This document shows, one piece after another, positions 12,430 through 22,035 of a stretch of DNA of 64,000 nucleotides (position 1 is the first letter of the stretch; the number at the start of each line of letters is the position of its first letter). The DNA is from Uranotaenia lowii. Its lineage: Eukaryota > Arthropoda > Insecta > Diptera > Culicidae. The notes under the pieces were generated by a model. It was given only the letters and a program-made list of their open reading frames with translations, made no database searches and was not told where the DNA came from. The position numbers were made by a program, and so were the translations under genes. The stretch is taken from assembly GCF_029784155.1 (NCBI RefSeq), contig NC_073693.1, forward strand, positions 161,430,031 through 161,494,030, read 5' to 3'.

Positions 12430-12564
12430 TACGATTTTTTTTCACAGTTTGCGGACAGTTATTGAGAATCTTATCCGGTACAACTGTGTTCGATGTTGGG
12501 CTCGAACTCGCGGACATCGACTCGGAAGACATCTGACTTGCCAACTGAGCTATATGACAAGCCC
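12430..12564 (-). mobile_element. tRNA-derived SINE
   Basis: Read on the minus strand from 12564, the head is GGGCTTGTCATATAGCTCAG with a textbook box A (TAGCTCAGTTGG), then box B (GAGTTCGAGCCC) about 40 bp later, followed by a tRNA-unrelated body containing GTTGTACCGGATAAGATTCT. The body is shorter than in the 20.6 kb copy. It lies 330 bp downstream of the grh exon at 12896-12952. Confidence 0.8.
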
Positions 12565-12895
12565 AAATTTTTTTTTTCGTTTTTGAAACATGCAATTTTA
12601 AGCTGTCACCGGCAACAGAATGTTAAATTTCCGGGTGCGTGCAAAATGTAGGCACCTATACGTAACGTTCGCAACTTTCTATTTTCAACCCACGCAGGCC
12701 CGGGTCTGAAATGTTCGCTTGATGTGAAACAAATCTGCTGCCAATCGGATCGCGAAATTTACGGCAGGTCAACGCGTGCCCGCAAATGTAGGCAGGTAAG
12801 TAGCCACGGCCAAACATCCGCGGCAGCTCCCCGAAAATTCGACAATCATCAGACCCGATATGCGTGCAACAATAATAATCGTAACAATACATTAC

Positions 12896-12952
12896 CTTAA
12901 CACCTTTTTGACTGCTGAAATCTGTGCTCAAACACTGGACGGCGACGTTGAT
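12896..12952 (-). CDS. grh: grainyhead exon (CP2 domain, last exon visible)
   Basis: A 57-nt exon in phase 0, 19 codons: INVAVQCLSTDFSSQKGVK. The acceptor TTTCTAG lies right of 12952; the donor is GTTAAG|GTAATG at 12896/12895. The peptide is the well-conserved continuation of the CP2 core after the SSAK of the exon 20.7 kb upstream. The following family segment (GLPLH-type sequence, then the rest of the CP2 domain and the C-terminal dimerisation domain) was not found in bases 1-12895, so the gene continues beyond the left edge after an intron of at least 12.9 kb. An apparent open frame from about 12931 to 12656 is this exon read through into intron. Confidence 0.95.
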
Positions 12953-15900
12953 CTAGAAAGAAAAAATGAGAAAAAAAACATCAGCTAACAGAAATAAAGA
13001 TAAAGTTTAATAATCTTACAAAGGATAAATAAATTCGAAAGACTTGCTAACAAGATCGTAAGTGAAAAATGAGAGAAAATATGGACGCAAGTAGTGAGTG
13101 AGTACAAGTCGAAGAAGGAGGGCTAGTTGCACTGCAACAAAAAAATCAAGTGCAAAAGTCAAGAGCAAAAAAGCCTTAAGAGCTAGGGGGAGTCGAGAGC
13201 GGCCAATAAAAGTGATAAACGGACACTTTGGGCCGCCGAGAGTGCGATCGGTGGGCCAATTTGTACCATACCAGGAGACTGGCTTATGGTCCTTGTTGTT
13301 ACCAACATCGGACAGGTCGCCCCATCGTCTTTTGATTGGTATGGGACAGAACACCGGGTCTACATAGTTATAGAGCCCGACAACCGAGGTAGCAGGCAGC
13401 TTAAAAAAGATCAGCCTTATTATGGTAGAGCGTTTCTACCCTCGGAACCCTAAAGCTTCTACACAGCAGCTCGAACAAACGCACCGAGATCTGTTGACGG
13501 TTTCTGCTGGCGGTCGCTCGCTGGTGCTTCAATGGGAAAATTATGGGCTCTGATAAATCCAGCTTTGGCGATGATGGCGTGGTGCGGTTGATCATCTTTC
13601 AGTAGATTGTGCGCACCTCTGCGTGGCCAAGATTCTGAATGAGAATTATGACGATGGTGGAGGTTTGAGGTATGACGCGACACAACGAGTAGTGGCTGCT
13701 CGAAGGTGTGCATTTAATTTAATATCTACTTGACGTATTGAGTTGTTGTATGATTGGTGGGATTGAGATTGTCAAATTGCGTACTTTTTGCCAGTGTGAT
13801 GTAAAATGTGTGTTGCAGGATAGAATTTCTAGCACGGTACCGTGATTGGGTGTATTTATTTTGCTTGTACCGGGGAGAGTCGCCGGTGAGTTGATACGGA
13901 ACGGACGCGTTTCCCGGGAGTAGCATTAACCCTCGTTTTTTCTAGTGTTTATCTTGTTTTATTGAACGCAAAAGTGTTATTTGGTCAAAGAGCGGTCGTT
14001 TTGTGAAGTGCGTGTCACGAAATAGTCGAAAATGGTGATAACTGCTGAAAAATTTGATAATTTCTCCGGGGGATTATATCACCTTTTGCCTAGCAAAATG
14101 GCGAAGAGCGAGAAGTGGAAAGTGTGTTTGTCTTCTCATTAAAGAAATTTTGATCATGTGTTAGTGTCAACAGAGATCCGCTCGGTCAATCATATTCACT
14201 TCGGTGCCGCGCGTGTATACCCTACGTTACGTACCCACGCATATGCATGAGGGAATCAAGTTGACCCACACAGAGCAAAAGAATACCCATATATAGGAGG
14301 GATTTTGTGTGTGATCCGACGGTCCAGTGATACGAGGGTGGTGAATTTAGAAGCTTGCTTAATTGTGCGAAGCCTCGTTACGGTGTGTTAGTGCCGACGC
14401 AAACGGGCTGTATTGAGCAAACCACCAGAATCAATGAAAAGGGGAAAGAAAGGAGCTGAACTGAAATGCACTGTGCGTGCATTTTATTGCGCTTCAAGCA
14501 CAAAATTTATGGATCAGAAAATTTTTTAGTGCAGTGCTGAAAATTTGTTAATGAAAGGATGTAAGGTAAAAGGGCTTATAATCCGTATCGTTTCGCTGGC
14601 ACCTTGTGTATTAGTGAGGGGACGGGGAAAGGAAGTAAGCTCTGAGAGTGGTGGCAAAATTGGTAGTAGTGAAGGGTTTGTTTTAAGAGTGTGCGTTGAC
14701 GTCAGGTCAGTGGTGAGAAAAGCTTCAATGAAGGGAGGGAATGAACAAGCATGAATAGAAAAAGCATGAATGAGTGATGAAGGTGTTGAAAATGTATATG
14801 TGTATATGGCAGAATTGTACATGCGGAAAAGAGATCTTAGATCCCAATTCGAATGTGAAGGCATATAGTTTGAGGAACATGAAACCATCCAAATGATGAC
14901 GAAGGGGCATTGAAAAATGAATGCAGATAAGTAATCGTAAATCATTATAATCGATTGAGTGATAACTTTGCTTTGCTAACTTTGTTTTAATCCATGGGAG
15001 TGTTGAGAAAAATATTCTGGAAAGTGAAATACTTTCGATATTTTGATTAAACTAGCAAAAAATTGCACCCAAATCTAGTTCAACACAACCAATAAACCAG
15101 TTAATAAAATTTTGTTTTCAGCTTTGTGAAATCTACATCCCTTCTAGTATGGCCATCCGTCAACTCAAAAACGAATTCTATTTTGATTTTTTAAATTTCT
15201 TTATAATAGTGAGATTGGCTAATGCAAACATCAAAAATACAAATCAATCAAGTTTTTCTTTTCATAGCCAACTCCGCAATGAGAAAAGCTGTTATTTTCG
15301 AGATGTTTCGTGCGTCGAATACTTCCTTGGCATGAATATTTTTCATCTGGAGCAAGTGTAAAAAAAATATTTCTCCATGATTTCTCATATCTAGTTCAAC
15401 AAACATTTTCAAATATTATAAAGTTCAATCTAAGTGAAAACATACAAAACTTTTAACTAACATGAAAATATATTTTCCAGCTTCCAGCGGCATTTCAAAT
15501 AAACCTTGGAATAACAGATTTTTTTCAATAATATATACGCTCACTTAAAAAAAAAAAAACAAAAAATTACATCATAAGATCTTATCTAACAATTATTTCA
15601 GGTGATTGGTGAGCAGCAAAATTTTAATATTTTAAATCTTATACCTAAGTCGTTATTGTTTTTTTTGTAACCACACATGTATATATATATATATGTTTAT
15701 TTAATTATTTCTTTTTCTGTTTGGGATTTTGACGTCTAGGGTTATTCAGCCCAAGTAACAATATGTTTATAACATTCAAAAGAAAAAAGCTTAGATCACA
15801 GTGGTCGACGTATTCTTAATTTATTTTGCAGTTACACCAAAAAACCTGAATGATTGGCAGATCGTCAGGAACGGCAGCTTAAGGATCAATATACCATCGA

Positions 15901-18080
15901 CTCCAAATAATTTCATTGCATACAATATAATTTTCTCACCTTTTCCATACATTATTTATAAAATAAATATTTGTTATTAATGTTATTAACTTCCCCATTA
16001 ATATATTTATCATTATATAAACAATCATATAAAGTGGGTAAGCCGCATCAGGGTATGATTCTCCTGTTTACGATTATTTTGATTTTCAGCTACAGGAAAA
16101 TAGATTAGATGTGAACATCAATATTTCATATATTCTTCTCTTTTTCTTACATTTGACCAGATCGAACTTTACCAATTATATTTGCATTTCAGTTTCATTA
16201 GTTTCCTGCGGTTTGTTTTCTTCAACATGATTCCAAACTAATACATTGTCTTCATTTATTTGGCGTTTTAAATTTTCAGGGGATTTGAACTCTACATATT
16301 GCTCATTTAATCAAAGGTCGATACAATACATACATACATACAAATGTTTTATTTATCATGGTTTTTTTTTCAGCAAATGATAACTATTTTCCAGTTTCCA
16401 ACTCTTCTTACCATTATTCAAATTTTTAATAAATTTTTTTTTTCACCCATATTATTTATTTTCATCTATACATAATAGTTATTATAATTGAAATCATAAA
16501 CTAAATACATGTCCATCTTTTATTGGACGTATTAGGGTGCTAAGTTTATATAATTTGGCAATTATATATATGAAGTTCCTGGATATGTCAACAATAAAAG
16601 ATGGAAAGACTAATCATAATTACATGACCCATTTGGTCATGCGGCTATGATTGGGCGGGGCTTATTGGCAATGAAAGTAGCCTCGGGATGTGCAGTTGCC
16701 ATTCTGAAATGGGTTGCTGGAATTTCAATAGAGCTAACACCACCAGCACCCGCGATTGAACAATTTTAATCAAACGGATTAATATTGGCTCTTTTGCATA
16801 ACATACCTGCCAGCTCAGGGGGTCGTTGGATGGATTATACATACATACATACATACATATTTATTTTGCTTGTACCGGCTATTTTACGCGATATGATACC
16901 GATAAAGACAAATGTTGGAAGATTCGCGATCGTTGTACATTGAATCACAGATGAACAGATGTACAAGCTAAGCCTTGAAACTTTTTGGTTGAGCCACCAG
17001 ATGTCTTCAAGAGCATCGAAGAGATCTGTCAAAAAGAAAATTCAGTGTAATCAAAAACAAATTAAAAAATCTAGTCAGTTTTTAACGGGTCGTATGAGAT
17101 ATTTGATTAAGAAATGTTTTTTACTAAGATACTTTAAAATTTTCGATAAAATTACTGATGAAGTTTCGAAACACGTTCATGATTGCGCAAATGATAAATG
17201 TAAGTCTTAAATTTCGCTATGTCTTTCGAACTTGCTTGAAGTACTAAATTATCGCTGTACAATAAGAAACACAGAAGTCACACATGAAAGTTCACGATGC
17301 ATAGAATTGGCACTGCAACGTGGGTCTGTTCGTCAGTAATTGTTTCTATTGGATTGGATTTAGCTTGGTTAGATTCTTCTGACCCCCATGATCGTTCAAA
17401 AAGTGAAAAAACTTATTCAAGGCTGTTTGTAATTTCGGCAGTCTCTGTAGTGAAGAAATTATGATGATGCCATTTTTCAGCTTGAAGTACACCCAAAATT
17501 TAGCCTCTATGCAAATCGTGAGTAATCAATATCATAGCATTATTGGCATAATAACAGAACGCGACCGGGGATGATTCGATTTGCGACCGCTGGCATTAAC
17601 CTCCCAGTGCAACCACATTTCGTATGACTCAAAGAAATAAAATAAAAACGTTTTCACGTCCCTCCCTATCCCATCACAAGACGAAGGAAGATGGAAATAA
17701 ATATCGGCCAACATCAGGCAGCCAGCAAACCGAGCTCTGTGCGTGTGTATGTAGCAAAAGCAAAAAAAAAACATTCCCTTATTTCAATCCACACCGGCCA
17801 AGCTGCCCGATTTTAGCAGCTATGCGTGTGTACGTAAGACAGGCAGCAAGAAAAACACAGTTCCCGTCAGTGGCAGTTCCCACTCCCTTTCCCGTTTCCT
17901 TCACAAGACAAAAGACAACCTACCCTTATGCCAGTAGTGCTTTTTCAAACATATCATCTTTGGCATAGTACACTTTCCAGCGCATTTTCGGCACAGAGAT
18001 TTGCTAAATTGGCATCGGATTTTTCTAAGTAATTCTAATTATATTGAACAATTTAACAATTTGAAGTGAGCTATCTAGAA
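12953..18080. other. Intron, first 5 kb of the largest grh intron
   Basis: No gene was recognised. 13.0-14.9 kb is GC-richer, with short open frames on both strands lacking family signatures. 14.95-16.6 kb is very AT-rich with microsatellites (TA)n at 15680-15693 and CATA-type repeats at 16324-16340 and 16839-16860. A 21-bp direct repeat containing ATTTATTTTGCTTGTACCGG occurs at 13853-13873 and 16858-16878. Confidence 0.4.
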
Positions 18081-18126
18081 ACAGTGCCATCTATTGCACC
18101 GTTGAAAAGTTACAAATCAAGCAATA

Positions 18127-18459
18127 CCCAAGCAACCAAAAGTCCCATAAAACAATAAAGCTTACTCAGCCCCATCATTGATATGAAGTATGTTCTATGT
18201 AGCTCAAAATGTAAGTTCTTATTGATACTTTCAAGTTCCAAAACAAGTCTAAATGACCTTATATTCAGCTCCCAGCGTCCATTTTATTGGACATAATAAG
18301 TCACATACAACGTACATATTAATCACTTTTGCAACTTTCAAGCTCATTAAAGAGTACATAAAGTTCATTCGAGAAAATTGGGCAGTTGATTCTCTTTGTT
18401 AGCCAATATGTAACTTTCAAAGCCTTCATTCTAGTAAATACGACTTTTGGTTGCTTGGG
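18127..18459. mobile_element. MITE with CCCAAGCAACCAAAAGTC terminal inverted repeats
   Basis: The left end CCCAAGCAACCAAAAGTC and right end GACTTTTGGTTGCTTGGG are perfect reverse complements, flanked on both sides by TA (18125-18126 and 18460-18461), the duplication expected of a Tc1/mariner-type insertion. The element is 333 bp with no coding potential. Just outside lies a second inverted repeat, ACAGTGCCATCTA (18081-18093) and TAGATGGCACTGT (18460-18472). Confidence 0.85.
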
Positions 18460-18472
18460 TAGATGGCACTGT

Positions 18473-19203
18473 TGGAATGTTGACAATTCTTGATGCATAA
18501 ATTCTACTCACTAAGATTTCCATTTGATTTCCAGCAAAAAAAAAAAAAATGCCGGAACCATGGAGCAGTTTTTGTCATTTTTGCTGAAAAATCTGCAATT
18601 GGTTTTCAAATTGTCGAACTTTTCAGCAATTGGTCTAGTTTGCTGGAAAATCAGCAATCGAGTTGTCAAATTGGAGTTTGTTTGTTTTCGCACGCTGAAG
18701 CAAGATGAGACTCTATTTAAAGAGTTTTTTTATGACTTTTGAAATATTTATATTTTCCTCTATATTATAGCAACCAGACATCAAGTAAAGGGTGAGTTGT
18801 TATTGTATAGGTAGATATTTCATTAAAGATACTAATCAAAACTCTTTTGCAGGTTTCGGATGATCAACACTTTGGCTCAAATCTGCCACTCCACTCTGGT
18901 CCAGGACGAAACTTTGTCATAGCAAAATAATTACGAAGATGCTATAAAAGATAGATAAATGGTGATTTCACAAAAAATGCTCACCAAAACATGCGCTTTA
19001 ATGATCTTAAATCAAATATCAGTGTCATTCTTCATTATTTATACATAAAAACTTCTTCCAGTGAATAAATAGAGCCAAACTGTCTTCTGCAAAGTTGAAG
19101 CCAACGGTTTTTGAGGCAAATTTACCGAAAACATTACATACACATGACGTTTCATAAGCGAGTTATGAACATTAAAATGTTAAAGCGTTTCAAATAAAAA
19201 CAG
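18473..19203. other. Intron with TTGCTGGAAA-type repeats
   Basis: 18520-18690 holds scattered AGCAAA/GCTGGAAAAT words typical of a degenerate interspersed repeat. The rest is unremarkable. Confidence 0.3.
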
Positions 19204-19205
19204 TA

Positions 19206-20510
19206 AAGTCTGTTTCACACAGAATCTGGTCGCATCTTTCATTTACTGCAGCGCCCCTAGTTGTCACATCGCGAATCTATTGACAGTGTTTTGATCCGGG
19301 TGGTTTGTTTACCTACTTAGTGGTGAAAATTTCATCAAGATTGAAGCAGTCAATCAAAAGTTATCGACGATGGAACGCGAAAGGCGAGAGAAAATTTTGC
19401 ACACTCACGTAGAGAATCCGACTTGGTCAGGGGTAAAGATCGCGAAATTCCCGAAATATCAAAAATCGACTGTAAATTCGGTGCTGCAACGTTACCGGGA
19501 GACCCTTACGGTGGATCGAGCAAAACAAACCAGGCGTAAAAGTGGAACATATGACCGGAAGCTGCGAGCAAAGGTTACTAGATCAGTTCACAATAATCCT
19601 GGAATCTCCTTGCGTGATTTGGCGAAAAAGTTCAAGACAAACCACAGTATAGCTCGACGAATTTGTTTGCGAAAAGGCTTGCGGTCGTATCATGCAAGCA
19701 AACACCCCAACAGGACGCTGAAACAAAACCTGGTTGCCGAAACCAAGGCAAGGAAGTTGTACGAAAAGTGTTGACCAAGTACTACGGATGCATTTTGATG
19801 GACGACGAAACTTACGTCAAAATGGATTTTGGACAAATACCCGGTAACAAATTTTACCTTGCGAAGCGTAAAGGGAACGTTGCGGGTAAATTCAACTTTG
19901 TTTTCGCAGATAAATTTGCTCGTAAGTTGATGATTTGGCAAGGGATCTGTAGTTGTGGGAAAAAGACTAAGATTTTCATCACTGGGGACACAATGATTGG
20001 AAATGTTTACAAAGAAGAATGTCTCCAGAAGAGGGTTTTGCCATTCATTCGGTCCCACAAAGGTCCGGTGAAATTCTGGCTGGACCTGGCAAGCTGCCAC
20101 TATAGCCGGGATGTCGTTAAGTGGTATATGGAGAACAAGATCGATTTTGTTGAAAAAAGTATCAATCCACCAAACTGTCCGGATTTTCGTCCCATCGAGA
20201 AATATTGGGCAATAGTTAAGGGCACACTGAAGAAATGTGGCAGAACCATGAAAAAACCCGCTCAAATGGAAAAGTGGTGGAACACGATGGCGAATGAGGT
20301 TACCAGCAGTACTGTGCAGAAAATGATGAGTGGTATCACAAAAAAAGTTCTAAAATTCGCCCGAAAAGCTGACGAATGATTTTTATGTATTTTTTTTCCT
20401 TAAAGTGCAATATAAACCCTACAAAATGACATTTTTACTTTTGTTGTTCGTTATTTCTTTGCGGAGAAATGATCTTTTTTATCCGACCAGATTCTATGTG
20501 AAACAGACTT
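19206..20510 (+). mobile_element. Near-intact ITm DD37E transposon
   Basis: The terminal inverted repeats begin AAGTCTGTTTCACACAGAAT on the left and end ATTCTATGTGAAACAGACTT on the right, matching over about 28 bp with one or two differences. TA flanks both ends (19204-19205, 20511-20512). The 1305-bp length is typical of a full-length IS630-Tc1-mariner element. It encodes one transposase (19370-20379) with a single frameshift. A SINE has inserted 26 bp beyond its right end. Confidence 0.92.
19370..20379 (+). pseudogene. DD37E transposase with one frameshift
   Basis: The first frame runs from the ATG at 19370 (MERERREKILHTHVENP...) through a helix-turn-helix N-terminal region containing GISLRDLAKKFKTNHS, and hits TGA about 19774. 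Homology continues without loss in the next frame from about 19770 to the stop at 20379, consistent with loss of a single base in a G/A run near 19768-19770. The catalytic core is complete: Asp in LMDDETY (codon 19804), Asp in FWLDLASCHY (codon 20083), Glu in RPIEKYW (codon 20197), with 37 residues between the last two. The total of about 336 residues is normal for the family. It belongs to a different lineage from the 1.2 and 37.3 kb copies, with many substitutions and different TIRs. Confidence 0.92.
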
Positions 20511-20535
20511 TATTCTGGCTCTAACTTTTGTAAAT

Positions 20536-20727
20536 TTTTTTTTTTGTTTCGATTATAGTCGTTTTACCATCTTTATGGCATTCGCGACTTTATCAACGTT
20601 GCAGTTGGCGGATCGTTATTGAAAAACTATCCGGTACAACTGTGTTCGATGTTTACTCTTGGGCTCGAACTCGCGGACATCGGCTCAGGAGACAACAGAC
20701 TTGCCAACTGAGCTATATCACAAGCCC
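20536..20727 (-). mobile_element. tRNA-derived SINE with 13-bp target site duplication
   Basis: The head at 20727 reads (minus) GGGCTTGTGATATAGCTCAG with box A TAGCTCAGTTGG and box B GAGTTCGAGCCC; the body contains GTTGTACCGGATAG and ends in a T/A-rich tail. The perfect direct repeat AACTTTTGTAAAT lies at 20523-20535 and 20728-20740, the hallmark of LINE-machinery insertion. This is the full-length reference for the truncated copies at 5.6 and 12.5 kb. Confidence 0.92.
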
Positions 20728-20938
20728 AACTTTTGTAAATGAATTCATACAAATATTTTCAAGACATTTATAAGAAATAAAAATTCGCACATTTTCCTTT
20801 CAAAGCGCACACTTGTATCTGATGGCGTTCGTTAGTGATAAGGGGTTTTATTTAGCAAAAACTTGAACTTTTCAAACTGTCATATCTCGGATTGGTACAA
20901 ACCAAAAATTTATCTTATGGCGGTATTAAAGGGCGTCC

Positions 20939-22033
20939 ACGATGAAATTGACCCACTATGAAATTGCTCTAGCTTTTTACCGGTGGGTAGAATTTTATGA
21001 ATATTTTGATGGATTTAGTTCATAGTGCATTGTTTACATCCTGCAAGTTTTAAAGTTCATATGATCAAAACTCGCGGAAATGGAGTCGGAAAAACAGCTC
21101 GTGCGTGATAAAATCTTCCGCATTCATCACGAGAACAAGGATCTCTCACATCGTTCCATCGCTTAAACGCTGGGAATCGCGAATTCCACGGTGACGTGAG
21201 TGACTAAGCGGTTCGAGGAACGATTGACCACCGATCGGAAGCCCAGATGTGAAAGAAAAAGTATTCCGTACAACACCACAAATCACAATCACGTAGTTGG
21301 GGCCTTCAACCAAAATCCGAACGTCTCCGTTCGGAATATGGTTAAGAAGTTGTCCAGAAAAGGCCAAAACTAAGGCAAGGTTTCGAACGTTCAAGGTACA
21401 AAGGGCCCCTAATCGCGACAAGAAGCAGAACAAGTCCGCCAAAACCCGTGCCAGGAAGTTGTACCTCAACATGCTGATGAAAGTTGAATGCTGCATCATG
21501 GATGACGAAACATATGTGAAGGCCGACTTCAAACAGGCAACCTGTTTTTCACAGCCAACGATGAGTTCAGCGTTCCGGAGCATGTCCGCACTCAGAAGAC
21601 GTCCAAATTTGCGAATAAATTCCTGGTTTGGCACGCCATCTGCACGTGCAGGAAGCGGAGTGCACCTTTCGTGACCCAGGAGCACATAAAAGAGTGCCTC
21701 CAGAAGCGGCTGCTTCCTCTCCTGAAGGCCCACAACGTTCCAACAGTCTTCTGGCTGGATTTGGCTTCATGCTACTACTCCAAGGACGTGCTGAAGTGGT
21801 ATGTGGACAATAAGGTAAATTTCGTGCCGAAAATGTTCAACCCTCCCAACACTCCGGAGTTCCACCCCATCGAAAAGTACTGGGCGATTATGAAGCAGCA
21901 CCTTCTTAAACGACCTAAGGTAGTAAAGACAGTCAAGAAACTGAAGAAAGTATGGGTTTACATGCAAAAAACGGTTGATTCACAGGTTGTGCAGAATCTT
22001 ATGGCCGGGGTTGAGGCCAAGGTGGACACCCTT
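20939..22033 (+). mobile_element. ITm DD37E transposon with deleted 3' end
   Basis: The left end AAGGGCGTCCAC (20939) and right end GTGGACACCCTT (to 22033) are inverted with one mismatch and flanked by TA (20937-20938, 22034-22035). At the right the transposase reading frame runs straight into the terminal repeat, without the 3' untranslated segment seen in sister copies, so an internal deletion joined the coding region to the end. Confidence 0.8.
21080..22033 (+). pseudogene. DD37E transposase, several stops and frameshifts
   Basis: It starts at ATG 21080 (MESEKQLVRDKIFRIHHENK) and meets TAA at 21164, TGA near 21197 and TAA near 21370; later parts lie in two other frames (21297-21674 and 21671 on). 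The core is still readable: CCIMDDETYVKADFKQ with the first Asp near 21505, FWLDLASCYYS with the second near 21760, and HPIEKYW with the Glu, again 37 residues between the last two. More decayed than the 19.2 kb copy and from a third lineage. Confidence 0.85.
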
Positions 22034-22035
22034 TA

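Noticed and set aside
12656..12931. Minus-strand open frame beginning MSTDFSSQKGVKV
   Set aside because: The first residues are a true grh exon, but beyond the donor at 12895 it is intron read-through; the ATG is internal.
14526..14945. 139-codon minus-strand open frame
   Set aside because: Serine/phenylalanine-rich low-complexity translation of a GA-rich stretch; no family resemblance.
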